DNA of 64,000 bases, taken from assembly GCA_963719165.1 (NCBI GenBank), contig CAVRAV010000001.1, forward strand, positions 434,001 to 498,000, given 5' to 3'. This DNA is from JAOUEA01 sp963719165 (GTDB lineage: Bacteria; Actinomycetota; UBA4738; HRBIN12). The first letter of the stretch is position 1; each line of letters starts with the position of its first letter. The position numbers and the translations under genes are program-made. The notes below the pieces were generated by a model. That model searched no databases and had not been told where the DNA came from. It saw only the letters and a list, made by a program, of their open reading frames with translations. Shown piece by piece: positions 7,884 to 16,352 of this stretch.

Positions 7884-8767
7884 ACGGGTTCCGCTCGGGC
7901 ATCGTGGCGGTGGTGGGCAGGCCCAACGTCGGCAAGTCGACCCTCGTGAACGCGCTGGTGGGCGAGAAGGTCGCCATCGTGTCGGACAAGCCACAAACCA
8001 CGCGCGCGGACATCCGCGCGATCCTCACCACGGACGCGGTGCAGATCGTGTTCACGGACACGCCGGGTTTCCACAAGCCGCGCACGTTGCTCGGCGCGCG
8101 GCTGAACGACCTCGTTGGAGACGCGGTCGACGGCGTGGACGCGGTGATCCTCGTGGTGGACGGCGCCTCCGGCGTGGGTCGAGGCGACGCGTTCGTGGCC
8201 GAGCGCCAGGTCGCGCACGCCCGGGCCGGCGCTCGGTTCTGCGCGGTGAACAAGATCGACCGCCTCGCGCACGACCGCCTGATCCCCCAGCTGGCGGCCG
8301 CCCAGGAGCTGGCGGCCTGGGACGAGATCGTGCCCATCTCGGCGCAGGACGGCGCCGGCATCGAAACCCTCCGCGATCTGATCGTCGCCCGCCTGCCCGA
8401 GGGCCCGCCCCTGTACCCGGCCGAGGACCTCACGGATCAACCCCTCGAGGTCCGCCTCGCCGAGCTCGTGCGCGAGCAAGCCCTCGCGGTGACGCGCGAG
8501 GAGGTGCCGCACTCGGTCGCCGTCGTGATCGAAGAGATGGAACGCGAGGGCGATCTCACGCGCATCCACGCCTCGATCGTGGTGGAGCGCGACTCGCAGA
8601 AGGGCATCCTGATCGGCAAGGGGGGCGCGACGCTCACGGCGATCGGGTCGGGGGCCCGCCGGGGCATGGAGCCTCTTCTCGGCACCAGGGTGTATCTCGA
8701 CCTGCACGTGAAGGTCATGAAGGAGTGGCAGCGCGACCCGAAGGCGCTCGACCGACTCGGCTACTGA
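7880..8767 (+). CDS. era: GTPase Era
   Basis: A 295-residue Era, an essential GTPase that binds the 3' end of 16S rRNA during 30S assembly. The G1 loop G-R-P-N-V-G-K-S-T is at residues 13-21; D-T-P-G (G3) and N-K-I-D (G4) are present; the C-terminal KH domain contains G-K-G-G. The GTG at 7880 (GTGA overlap with cdd) is chosen because it leaves the usual short lead before G1. It lies in the same coupled run as ybeY, which acts in the same pathway. Confidence 0.97.
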   Translation: MNGFRSGIVAVVGRPNVGKSTLVNALVGEKVAIVSDKPQTTRADIRAILTTDAVQIVFTDTPGFHKPRTLLGARLNDLVGDAVDGVDAVILVVDGASGVGRGDAFVAERQVAHARAGARFCAVNKIDRLAHDRLIPQLAAAQELAAWDEIVPISAQDGAGIETLRDLIVARLPEGPPLYPAEDLTDQPLEVRLAELVREQALAVTREEVPHSVAVVIEEMEREGDLTRIHASIVVERDSQKGILIGKGGATLTAIGSGARRGMEPLLGTRVYLDLHVKVMKEWQRDPKALDRLGY

Positions 8768-8802
8768 GCGGGGGGCCGAGAACGCCTCGCGCGGAGCTTC
8801 GA

Positions 8803-8808
8803 TACGAT
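8803..8808 (+). promoter_or_regulatory. Putative -10 box for deoC
   Basis: TACGAT lies 27 nt upstream of the deoC GTG, in the 68-nt gap after era. An AGGAGGG ribosome site at 8826-8832 lies between them, so this transcript would be leadered. No clear -35 hexamer is visible. Confidence 0.45.
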
Positions 8809-8835
8809 GGTCATCTTCCCTATGCAGGAGGGTCC

Positions 8836-9792
8836 GTGTCACAGGCAGCTCCTATCGCGCGCGTGACGCCAGGTCCCGTGGCGATGCCGGGCGAGGCCGG
8901 GCGCTTGGTTGCTCGATCCCCGGCGGTGGACGCCGTCGGACTCGAAGGCAGGGCCGCCTCTTTGGCAGCGCGCTCCATCAAGCGGGACGCGAAGCGGTAC
9001 GCGCTCGAGCTGGCGATCCGCTGCATGGACCTCACCACGCTGGAGGGGTCCGACACCACGGGGAAGATCGTGGCCCTGTGCGCGAAGGCCGTGCGCCCGG
9101 ATCCGCTCGACGATGCGGTGCCCTCGGTGGCGGCCGTCTGCCTGTATCCGCAGCTCGTGCCGGTCGCCGCCGAGCAGCTGCGGGGCACGCCCGTGGCCGT
9201 CGCGAGCGTGGCGGGAGGATTCCCCAGCGGCCTGGGTCCGCTCGAGACGCGCCTGGCGGAGATCCGTGCGGTCGCGGCAGCCGGCGCGGGCGAGATCGAC
9301 ATCGTATTGAACCGCTCCCTGTTCCTGGGCGGACGGTACGCGGACGCATTCGAGGAGCTGGTGGCGGCGCGCGAGGCGGCCGGGGGGAGCCGCCTCAAGG
9401 TGATCCTCGAGACGGGCGAGCTCGGTTCCTACGACCGGATCCGCCAGGCGAGCATCCTGGCGATGGCCGCGGGCGCCGACTTCATCAAGACATCGACCGG
9501 CAAGATCGGCGTGAGCGCCACGCTGCCGACGGCGCTGTGCATGATGGAGGCCGTGCGCGAGTTCCACGAGCAGACCGGCGCAGCGGTGGGCGTGAAGGTC
9601 GCCGGCGGGGTCCGCACGGCGAAGCAGGCGATCGCCTACCTCGTTGCCGTGCACGAGACCCTCGGCACGGCCTGGCTCACGCCCGAGCGGTTCCGCATCG
9701 GCGCCTCGTCCCTGCTCAACGACGTGTTGATGCAGCTCGACAAAGGCGCGACGGGCCGGTACGCGGGAGCCGACTACTTCACGGAGGATTAA
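8836..9792 (+). CDS. deoC: Deoxyribose-phosphate aldolase
   Basis: A 318-residue class I aldolase splitting 2-deoxyribose-5-phosphate into acetaldehyde and glyceraldehyde-3-phosphate. The Schiff-base lysine is K218 in D-F-I-K-T-S-T-G-K, and the second active-site lysine is K254 in G-V-K-V-A-G-G-V-R-T. It is longer than the ~220-250 residue bacterial enzymes because of an N-terminal extension of about 70 residues. The GTG at 8836 has a strong AGGAGGG 4 nt upstream. Two aldehyde dehydrogenase genes follow at once, which suggests oxidation of the acetaldehyde product. Confidence 0.95.
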   Translation: MSQAAPIARVTPGPVAMPGEAGRLVARSPAVDAVGLEGRAASLAARSIKRDAKRYALELAIRCMDLTTLEGSDTTGKIVALCAKAVRPDPLDDAVPSVAAVCLYPQLVPVAAEQLRGTPVAVASVAGGFPSGLGPLETRLAEIRAVAAAGAGEIDIVLNRSLFLGGRYADAFEELVAAREAAGGSRLKVILETGELGSYDRIRQASILAMAAGADFIKTSTGKIGVSATLPTALCMMEAVREFHEQTGAAVGVKVAGGVRTAKQAIAYLVAVHETLGTAWLTPERFRIGASSLLNDVLMQLDKGATGRYAGADYFTED

Positions 9793-9796
9793 GCGC

Positions 9797-11266
9797 ATGA
9801 GCGACCCCATCGAACGACCGCCGGCCCCCTGGGAGTACGCGCCCGCCCCCGAGTCGCGCGACATCGTGCAGCTCCAGGATCGATACGGCCTGTTCGTCGG
9901 CGGGGCGTTCGTGGAGCCGAAGTCCGGGCGGTCCTTCACCACGATCGATCCCTCCACGGAAGAGCCTCTCGCCGATGTGGCGCAGGCGGGACCCGAGGAT
10001 GTCGCGCGCGCCGTCGAGTCGGCGCGGGAGGCCGGGGAGCCCTGGCGGAGGATCGCCGGCGCGGAGCGGGCGAAGTACCTGTACCGGATCGCTCGCCGGC
10101 TCCAGGAGCGGGCACGAGAGTTCGCCGTGCTGGAGTCGATGAACGGCGGCAAGCCCATCAAGGAGTCGCGCGACATCGACCTTCCGCTCGCGGCCGCTCA
10201 CTTCTTCTACTACGCCGGGTGGGCCGACAAGCTCGGCTACGCGTTCCGGGGCCGCTCGCCGCGTCCGCTGGGGGTCGCGGGGCAGATCATCCCGTGGAAC
10301 TTCCCGCTCCTGATGGCCGCCTGGAAGCTCGCGCCCGCGCTCGCCACCGGCAACACCGCCGTGCTGAAACCGGCCGAGACCACGCCGCTCACCGCCCTTC
10401 TGCTGGGACAGGTTCTGCAGGAGGTGGAGCTGCCGCCCGGCGTCGTGAACATCGTGACCGGCGACGGAGAGACGGGCGCCGCCCTCGTGGACGCGCCGGT
10501 GGACAAGATCGCCTTCACGGGGTCCACCGAGGTCGGCAAGGCGATCAGGCGCGCCACCGCCGGCCGCGGCACGCGACTCACGCTGGAGCTCGGCGGCAAG
10601 GCGGCGAACGTCGTGTTCGAGGACGCGCCCTTGGACCAGGCGGTCGAAGGTGTCGTGAACGGCATCTTCTTCAACCAGGGGCACGTCTGCTGCGCGGGCT
10701 CGCGCCTGCTCGTGCAGGAGCCCGTGTTCGATGTGTTCCTCGACAAGCTCAAGGCGCGGCTCGACACGCTCCGGGTGGGCGATCCGCTGGACAAGAACAC
10801 CGACGTGGGAGCCATCAACTCCAAGGCGCAGCTGAACCGCATCGAGGCGTTGGTCGCATCCGGCGTGGAGGAGGGAGCGGAGCTCTACCAACCGGCGTGC
10901 ACGCTGCCCGAACGGGGCTTCTGGTTCCGTCCCACGTTGTTCACCGGCGTGAGCCAGTCGCATCGGATCGCGCGCGAGGAGATCTTCGGGCCGGTGCTCT
11001 CGATCCTCACGTTCCGCACGCCGCAGGAGGCGGTGGCCAAGGCCAACAACACGCCGTACGGGTTGTCGGCGGGGATCTGGACCGAGAAGGGATCGCGCAT
11101 CCTGTGGATGGCTCAGCGCATGCGCGCGGGGGTGGTGTGGGCGAATACCTTCAACCGATTCGACCCCGCATCGCCCTTCGGCGGGTACAAGGAGAGCGGG
11201 TTCGGCCGCGAGGGAGGCCTCCAGGGGCTCGCCCCCTACCTCGACCTGAATGAGGAGGCGTCATGA
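9797..11266 (+). CDS. NAD(P)-dependent aldehyde dehydrogenase
   Basis: A 489-residue ALDH superfamily enzyme, complete. The cofactor-binding part has P-W-N-F-P and G-S-T-E-V-G; the general base is E264 in L-E-L-G-G-K and the catalytic thiol is C298 in G-H-V-C-C-A-G-S. It starts 4 nt after deoC with GGAGG upstream, and its stop overlaps the next ALDH gene (ATGA). Oxidation of acetaldehyde from DeoC is the best contextual guess; the substrate is not shown by sequence. Confidence 0.92.
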   Translation: MSDPIERPPAPWEYAPAPESRDIVQLQDRYGLFVGGAFVEPKSGRSFTTIDPSTEEPLADVAQAGPEDVARAVESAREAGEPWRRIAGAERAKYLYRIARRLQERAREFAVLESMNGGKPIKESRDIDLPLAAAHFFYYAGWADKLGYAFRGRSPRPLGVAGQIIPWNFPLLMAAWKLAPALATGNTAVLKPAETTPLTALLLGQVLQEVELPPGVVNIVTGDGETGAALVDAPVDKIAFTGSTEVGKAIRRATAGRGTRLTLELGGKAANVVFEDAPLDQAVEGVVNGIFFNQGHVCCAGSRLLVQEPVFDVFLDKLKARLDTLRVGDPLDKNTDVGAINSKAQLNRIEALVASGVEEGAELYQPACTLPERGFWFRPTLFTGVSQSHRIAREEIFGPVLSILTFRTPQEAVAKANNTPYGLSAGIWTEKGSRILWMAQRMRAGVVWANTFNRFDPASPFGGYKESGFGREGGLQGLAPYLDLNEEAS

Positions 11267-12120
11267 GCGAGCGGCTGCCCGTGCGTCGCACCGCCAAGCT
11301 CTTCATCGCGGGGATGTTCCCGCGTTCGGAATCGGGCCGGGCCTACGAGGTCCTCGCCCACGACGGGCGGCCGCTCGCGTACGCGGCGCAGGCATCGCGC
11401 AAGGACCTGCGCGAGGCCGTGGTGGTCGCCCGCGCCGCCCAGCCGGCGTGGGCGGGGATGACCGCGTACAACCGCGGCCAGGTCCTCTATCGCGTGGCCG
11501 AGCTCATGGAGGGACGTCGGGACCAGTTCGAGTCGGAGCTCGCCGATGCGGGCGCCGCCGATCCCGCCCGGGGCGTGAGCGTCGCCATCGACCGGTGGGT
11601 GTGGTACGCGGGATGGGCGGACAAGATCGGGCAGGTGTCCGGCTCGTCGAATCCGGTGGCCGGCCCGTACTTCAACTTCACGATCCCCGAGCCCACGGGG
11701 GTCGTCGGGATCGTGGCGCCGCCCGATCAATCGCTCCTGGGCCTCGTGTCCCGCCTCGCTCCCGCCATCGTGAGCGGCAACACCGCGGTCGTGCTCGTCA
11801 GCGAGGCCGCGCCGCTGCCGGCCGTGTCCCTGGGAGAGGTGCTCGCGACCTCGGACGTGCCTCCGGGCGTGGTGAACCTGCTGACCGGCCGGACCGCGGA
11901 GCTGATCCCGTGGCTCGCGGGGCACATGGATGTCAACGCGATCGACGTGACGGGCGTGCCCGAGGATCTGCGGGTCGAGGTGGAGACGCTCGCCGCGGAG
12001 AACGTCAAGCGCGTCCACCGCGCCCCGCGCGCGGACCCGTTCGACGAGGCGGCGCAGGATCCCGGCGAGATCACGGCGTTGATGGAGTTCAAGACCGTCT
12101 GGCACCCGATCGGCGCCTGA
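11263..12120 (+). CDS. Short ALDH-like protein lacking the catalytic half
   Basis: A 285-residue protein homologous to roughly the first half of aldehyde dehydrogenases. It ends before the catalytic cysteine region, lacks an L-E-L-G-G-K base motif, and has P-P-D-Q-S in place of P-W-N-F-P. It should therefore be inactive alone. It overlaps the complete ALDH gene by 4 nt (ATGA), so the two are co-translated and the short protein is probably a partner or scaffold. The reading frame is clean with a normal stop, so this is not a recent truncation. Confidence 0.85.
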   Translation: MSERLPVRRTAKLFIAGMFPRSESGRAYEVLAHDGRPLAYAAQASRKDLREAVVVARAAQPAWAGMTAYNRGQVLYRVAELMEGRRDQFESELADAGAADPARGVSVAIDRWVWYAGWADKIGQVSGSSNPVAGPYFNFTIPEPTGVVGIVAPPDQSLLGLVSRLAPAIVSGNTAVVLVSEAAPLPAVSLGEVLATSDVPPGVVNLLTGRTAELIPWLAGHMDVNAIDVTGVPEDLRVEVETLAAENVKRVHRAPRADPFDEAAQDPGEITALMEFKTVWHPIGA

Positions 12121-12130
12121 GGAGCCCTCG

Positions 12131-12328
12131 CTAGGACTTGCCGTTGTACAGCGGGTGCCGCGTGGACGGGCCGGTGTGCAGCCAGCACGTGCTGGAGCTG
12201 TTGTAGGTCGAGAGCACGGTCGTGCACCCAGGGCTGTCGCACATCCGTCCCACCGATGCCCGCGCCTCTGCGCCCTTGCCTCGCGCCGGTGGACCGAACT
12301 GGACGTTGCCGCCCTTCGCCTTCGCCAT
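12131..12328 (-). CDS. Small putative zinc-binding protein
   Basis: A 65-residue protein beginning M-A-K-A-K-G-G, with an AGGTGA ribosome site 6 nt upstream of the ATG. It carries C-D-S-P-G-C and, 13 residues later, C-W-L-H, separated by T-V-L-S-T-Y-N-S-S. This pattern resembles small actinobacterial zinc motifs of the C...C-x-T-V-L-S-x-Y-N...C-x-x-H type. It is convergent with the ALDH gene, 10 nt from its stop, and divergent from recO. Function unknown. Confidence 0.7.
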   Translation of the reverse strand: MAKAKGGNVQFGPPARGKGAEARASVGRMCDSPGCTTVLSTYNSSSTCWLHTGPSTRHPLYNGKS

Positions 12329-12472
12329 GTGTGGTTCACCTCTCGCTGGGCCAGCCGAACCCTCGGGAACCCGAGGCTTCAAGGGTAGCTGGTTGGGCGA
12401 GGGCTGCGACGGGCCGGCGCTCGCCATGGAATCAGCACACCGCGGATGAGGCGTCGGGCCCTCGCGCGGAGC

Positions 12473-12478
12473 TACGAT
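12473..12478 (+). promoter_or_regulatory. recO -10 box (leaderless promoter)
   Basis: TACGAT, with 7 nt between its end and the recO ATG at 12486, and no ribosome site between. This has the same geometry as hrcA, HIT and dgt. Confidence 0.6.
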
Positions 12479-12485
12479 TCGCGTC

Positions 12486-13226
12486 ATGCCCCCGTACAAG
12501 GAACAAGGCATCGTCTTGCGTTCCCACAAGCTCGGCGAGGCGGACAAGATCGTGACCTTCATGACGCAGGGTTCCGGCAAGGTTCGGGCGGTGGCCAAGG
12601 GGATCCGCAAGACCACGAGCAGATTCGGTGCGCGACTGGAGCCGTTCACGCACGTGAACCTCATGCTCTACCGCGGCCGCGGCGCCCTCGACACCGTGAC
12701 GCAGGCAGAGATCATCGCCCCGCATCCGAACATCCGCGCGGACCTCGCTCGCTTCGCCGCCGCCGAGACGATGGTGGAGGCCGTGGACCGCGTCGCGGAA
12801 GAGCACGAGCGCAACCTGCGGGTGACCCTGCTCTTGCTCAGCGGCCTGCGCGCGCTGGACGCCGAGCCGACGGATCCGGCCGCGAGCGCGGAGTCCTTCT
12901 TGCTCAAGCTCCTGTCGCTCTCGGGGTTCCACCCCGCCCTCACCTCCTGCGCGGTGTGCGGCGCCACCGACCCGCAGTTGTTCGCCGCGGACCAGGGCGG
13001 CGCCGTGTGCGCGACGTGTGCGGAGCGCGGCGCCGGCCACGTGTCGAGGGCGGCGCTCGAGTACCTCGCCACCCTGGCGTTGGCCGAGTTGGGGACGTCG
13101 GGCAACCTTCCCCTGCCCGATGTTCGTGTCCACCGGGAGGCGCGCGGGCTCCTGTACGGCTTCGCCGAATACCACTTCGAACGGCGCTTGCGCTCCGTGC
13201 CGATGCTGGTGAGGACCACGCCGTGA
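12486..13226 (+). CDS. recO: DNA repair protein RecO
   Basis: A 246-residue RecO, the RecF-pathway mediator that anneals ssDNA and helps load RecA. An N-terminal OB fold (about 1-80) is followed by a helical domain with the zinc cluster C-A-V-C-G ... C-A-T-C. Its stop overlaps the uppS GTG (GTGA). The recO-uppS pairing is common in actinobacteria. Confidence 0.95.
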   Translation: MPPYKEQGIVLRSHKLGEADKIVTFMTQGSGKVRAVAKGIRKTTSRFGARLEPFTHVNLMLYRGRGALDTVTQAEIIAPHPNIRADLARFAAAETMVEAVDRVAEEHERNLRVTLLLLSGLRALDAEPTDPAASAESFLLKLLSLSGFHPALTSCAVCGATDPQLFAADQGGAVCATCAERGAGHVSRAALEYLATLALAELGTSGNLPLPDVRVHREARGLLYGFAEYHFERRLRSVPMLVRTTP

Positions 13227-13978
13227 GCAGCTACCTGCATGACGTCGATCGCGAGCGGGTCCCCGAGCACATCGGCATCGTCATGGACGGCAACGGCCGC
13301 TGGGCGCAACGGCGAGGCCTGCCGCGCACCGAGGGTCACGGGGCGGGCGAGGACGCCCTGTGGGACACGGTCAAGGGCGCGAACGAGGTCGGGGTCCGGT
13401 GGCTGACGGTCTTCGCGTTCAGCACGGAGAACTGGAAGCGACCGGCCGCGGAGGTCCTCTACCTCATGGAGTTCAACCGATCGTTGCTTCGCAGGCGCCG
13501 GGACGAGCTGAACGCCATGAACGTGCGGATCCGCTGGATGGGGCGGCGCGACTGGCGGCTGCCGCGATCCGTGCTGAAGGAGATGCGGATCTCCGAGGAG
13601 CTCACGCGCGAGAACACGGGCATGACCCTCACCATCGCGTTCAACTACGGGGGGCGAGCCGAGATCCTCGACGCCGTGAAGCAGCTGATGCGCGATCACG
13701 ACGCCGGCCGTATCCGCATCGAGCGGATCACCGAACGGGAGATCGCGCAGCGGCTGTATCACCCGGACATGCCGGATCCGGACCTGTTGATCCGCCCGAG
13801 CGGCGAGCAGCGCACCTCCAACTTCTTGTTGTGGGAGGCGGCCTACGCCGAGCTGTGGTTCACGCCGGTCCTGTGGCCCGACTTCGATCGCGAGACCCTC
13901 TTCGAGGCGATCCGCGACTTCCAGAAGCGCAGCCGCCGCTTCGGTGGCCTCGCCGAGGACTGCTCGTCCCTGGACTGA
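13223..13978 (+). CDS. uppS: Isoprenyl transferase (undecaprenyl diphosphate synthase family)
   Basis: A 251-residue cis-prenyltransferase that makes the polyprenyl diphosphate carrier for cell-wall synthesis. The catalytic D22 lies in M-D-G-N-G-R-W-A; F-S-T-E-N-W and R-P-S-G-E-Q-R-T-S-N-F-L-L-W are conserved. Whether the chain is C50 or C55 cannot be told. The GTG at 13223 is coupled to recO. The stop lies 8 bp from the convergent zinc-ribbon gene. Confidence 0.95.
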   Translation: MSSYLHDVDRERVPEHIGIVMDGNGRWAQRRGLPRTEGHGAGEDALWDTVKGANEVGVRWLTVFAFSTENWKRPAAEVLYLMEFNRSLLRRRRDELNAMNVRIRWMGRRDWRLPRSVLKEMRISEELTRENTGMTLTIAFNYGGRAEILDAVKQLMRDHDAGRIRIERITEREIAQRLYHPDMPDPDLLIRPSGEQRTSNFLLWEAAYAELWFTPVLWPDFDRETLFEAIRDFQKRSRRFGGLAEDCSSLD

Positions 13979-13986
13979 ACGACCTC

Positions 13987-14625
13987 TCAGCAGGGGAGCT
14001 CGGCGAGCGCGGTCTGCACGGCTTGGTTCGCGGTGAGCGTGTCGCCGTGCTTCGCGAGCGCGTCGGATAAGGACGCGAGCGCGTTCGCGAGCGTGGTGGC
14101 GGCCTTGGCGGCGGGCGCGTTCCCCTCCTGCTTGAGGGTCTTCGCGTCCGCGCGCACGGCCTGCTCGGTGCGCGTCACCGAATCCACGCGCAGCGGCATG
14201 TCGGCGGCGACGTCCGCGCACAGGTGCGCGAGGGTGTCGACGACGGTGGGCGAGACGGCGTCCGTCGCGGAGACGGCGGCGGTGGGCTCCGAGCTCCGGA
14301 AGAAGATGAACCACACCGCGATCAGCACGACGATGACGCCGGCCGCGATCGCGAGCAGCGGTCCGCGCCCCTGCATCGACGGGCCCGCCGTGCGGGCGGG
14401 GGTGGCGTGTGCGGGCCCGGCGTGGGCAGGGGCGGGGGGGCCGTTGGGGTTGCCGCAGTTCGGGCAGGTCCACTCGCGGGTGGCCGGGTTCATGTGAAAC
14501 CGCTCGCGGCATGCGCCGCAGGTCACGAACACCCACGGTGATCCACAGGACCCACACGTGTAGCCGTCCTGGTTGGGGAGCGGCTGGCGTTGTTGACAGC
14601 GGGGACAGGTGACCTGCGCGACGAT
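13987..14625 (-). CDS. Zinc-ribbon membrane protein, start uncertain
   Basis: Hypothetical protein. The N-terminal part has paired cysteines (C-P-R-C, C-G-S-C, C-G-A-C, C-P-N-C), i.e. two zinc ribbons. A proline/alanine-rich linker and one hydrophobic helix follow, then an Ala-rich helical tail of about 110 residues. No ATG, GTG or TTG lies near the first ribbon. The nearest upstream start in frame is an ATG at 14745, without a ribosome site and inside the glyS promoter region. A GGAGG lies 8 nt upstream of an ATC at 14625, which gives the 212-residue version used here. Confidence 0.6.
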   Translation of the reverse strand: MVAQVTCPRCQQRQPLPNQDGYTCGSCGSPWVFVTCGACRERFHMNPATREWTCPNCGNPNGPPAPAHAGPAHATPARTAGPSMQGRGPLLAIAAGVIVVLIAVWFIFFRSSEPTAAVSATDAVSPTVVDTLAHLCADVAADMPLRVDSVTRTEQAVRADAKTLKQEGNAPAAKAATTLANALASLSDALAKHGDTLTANQAVQTALAELPC

Positions 14626-14739
14626 CTGGGGTACCTCCGTGCCGGGTTCCGGGACCCTATCGCACCGAGGGACCTTAGACGGCGCCGCGGCGATCTCGTG
14701 ACGCTTCTGTGGCGTAGGCCTTCGGGGACCATCCGCCGG

Positions 14740-14745
14740 TAGCAT
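14740..14745 (+). promoter_or_regulatory. glyS -10 box
   Basis: TAGCAT about 50 nt upstream of the glyS ATG. The leader contains a GC-rich repeat (CCAGCGGCCG twice) and an AAGGAG ribosome site. Confidence 0.4.
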
Positions 14746-14793
14746 GGGTGCACGCCAGCGGCCGCCGCCAGCGGCCGGGAAGGAGTCTCGCTC

Positions 14794-16119
14794 ATGACCG
14801 ACCTCATGGAGGCCGTCACCTCCCTCGCGAAGCGGCGCGGGATCGCGTTCCAGTCCTCGGAGATCTACGGTGGCCTGCGCTCCTCGTGGGACTACGGCCC
14901 CCTCGGCGTGGAGCTGCGTCGGAACCTGCGCGAGGCCTGGTGGCACTCGATGGTGCAGCTGCGCGACGACGTCGTGGGCCTCGAGGCGGCCGTCATCATG
15001 TCCCCTCGCGTTTGGGAGGCGAGCGGCCACGTGGGGGGATTCTCCGACGCCCTCGTGGAGTGCCTCACGTGTCATCAGCGGTTCCGTGAGGACCACCTGG
15101 AGCCCGGCGAGGCCGGCGCGCCGGCGTGCCCGAACTGCGGAGGCATCGCCTTCACCGAGGCCAAACAGTTCAATTTGATGCTGCAGACGCATCTGGGCCC
15201 GATCTCGGACGACGAGCACGTCGCGTACCTGCGCCCGGAGACCGCCCAGGGGATGTTCGTGGACTTCCCCCAGATCCAGACCGTCTCGCGCAAGAAGCTT
15301 CCGTTCGGGATCGCGCAGATCGGCAAGAGCTTCCGCAACGAGATCACGCCGCACAACTTCATCTTCCGCACGCGCGAGTTCGAGCTGATGGAGATGGAGT
15401 ACTTCGTGCAGCCTGGCACCGACGCCGAGTGGTTCGCGTACTGGGTGGAACAGCGCATGGCCTGGTACCGGGCGTTCGGCCTGAGCGAGGACAAGTTGCG
15501 CCTCCGCCCGCACGAACCCGACGAACTCGCGCACTACGCGAAGGCGGCCACGGACGTGGAGTACGAGTTCCCCTTCGGCTGGGGAGAGCTGGAGGGGATC
15601 GCGAACCGTACGGACTTCGACTTGCGAGCGCACCAGGAGGCCAGCGGGGAGGATCTCACCTACTTCGATCAGGAGAAGGAGGAGCGTTTCCTGCCGTTCG
15701 TGGTCGAACCCGCGGTCGGCCTGGACCGCATGCTCCTCGCGTTCCTGGTCGACGCCTACCGCGAGGAGGAGGCCCCGACGGCGAAGGGGGGCGTGGACAA
15801 GCGCACCGTGCTCGCGCTGCATCGTGACCTCGCGCCCGTCAAGGTCGCGGTGCTTCCGCTCTCGCGTAACGAGAAGCTCGTCCCCGAGGCACGTGCCGTC
15901 TTCGACCTCGTCAAAGGGGAGTGGATGTGCCAGTACGACGACGCCGGGGCCATCGGCCGCCGGTACCGCCGTCAGGACGAGGTCGGCACGCCGTTCTGTG
16001 TGACGGTGGACTTCGACTCGCTGAACGACCGCCAGGTGACGGTGCGCGAACGCGACACCATGGTGCAGGAGCGCTTGCGGATCGACGGCCTGCTCGCCTA
16101 CCTGCAGGAGCGCCTGTGA
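14794..16119 (+). CDS. glyS: Glycyl-tRNA synthetase, dimeric type
   Basis: A 441-residue class II synthetase of the alpha2 (single-chain) type, charging tRNA-Gly. An insertion around residues 90-115 has two cysteine pairs (C-L-T-C and C-P-N-C) that probably bind zinc. Motif 2 is around F-R-N-E-I-T-P and motif 3 around G-L-D-R. The C-terminal part is the anticodon-binding domain. ATG 14794 has AAGGAG 7 nt upstream. The stop overlaps the next small gene. Confidence 0.96.
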   Translation: MTDLMEAVTSLAKRRGIAFQSSEIYGGLRSSWDYGPLGVELRRNLREAWWHSMVQLRDDVVGLEAAVIMSPRVWEASGHVGGFSDALVECLTCHQRFREDHLEPGEAGAPACPNCGGIAFTEAKQFNLMLQTHLGPISDDEHVAYLRPETAQGMFVDFPQIQTVSRKKLPFGIAQIGKSFRNEITPHNFIFRTREFELMEMEYFVQPGTDAEWFAYWVEQRMAWYRAFGLSEDKLRLRPHEPDELAHYAKAATDVEYEFPFGWGELEGIANRTDFDLRAHQEASGEDLTYFDQEKEERFLPFVVEPAVGLDRMLLAFLVDAYREEEAPTAKGGVDKRTVLALHRDLAPVKVAVLPLSRNEKLVPEARAVFDLVKGEWMCQYDDAGAIGRRYRRQDEVGTPFCVTVDFDSLNDRQVTVRERDTMVQERLRIDGLLAYLQERL

Positions 16120-16352
16120 GCCTCGCGGCGGAGGACGACGCGATGCCCGACCGCCGGCCGGCGAGAGCCTCTCGCGGCTGGCTCAGCCTGTACGTGGTGG
16201 CGTTCGCGCTCCTGCTCACCGCCGGCCTCTTCGCCGCGCTCGCCGCGCGGACGTTCCTCGAGGACCTCCTGCTGCTGAAGCTCTCGGCGGCGTGTTCCCT
16301 CGCCGCGATCGTGACGGCCGTGCTCGCCGTGGTCCTGCCGAGGCGGCGGTAG
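16116..16352 (+). CDS. Small two-helix membrane protein
   Basis: A 78-residue protein beginning at a GTG that overlaps the glyS stop (GTGA). It has two hydrophobic segments (about 27-45 and 54-72), basic residues at both ends and no recognisable domain. An ATG at 16143 is an alternative start. The end overlaps the beginning of the next reading frame. Function unknown. Confidence 0.55.
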   Translation: MSLAAEDDAMPDRRPARASRGWLSLYVVAFALLLTAGLFAALAARTFLEDLLLLKLSAACSLAAIVTAVLAVVLPRRR

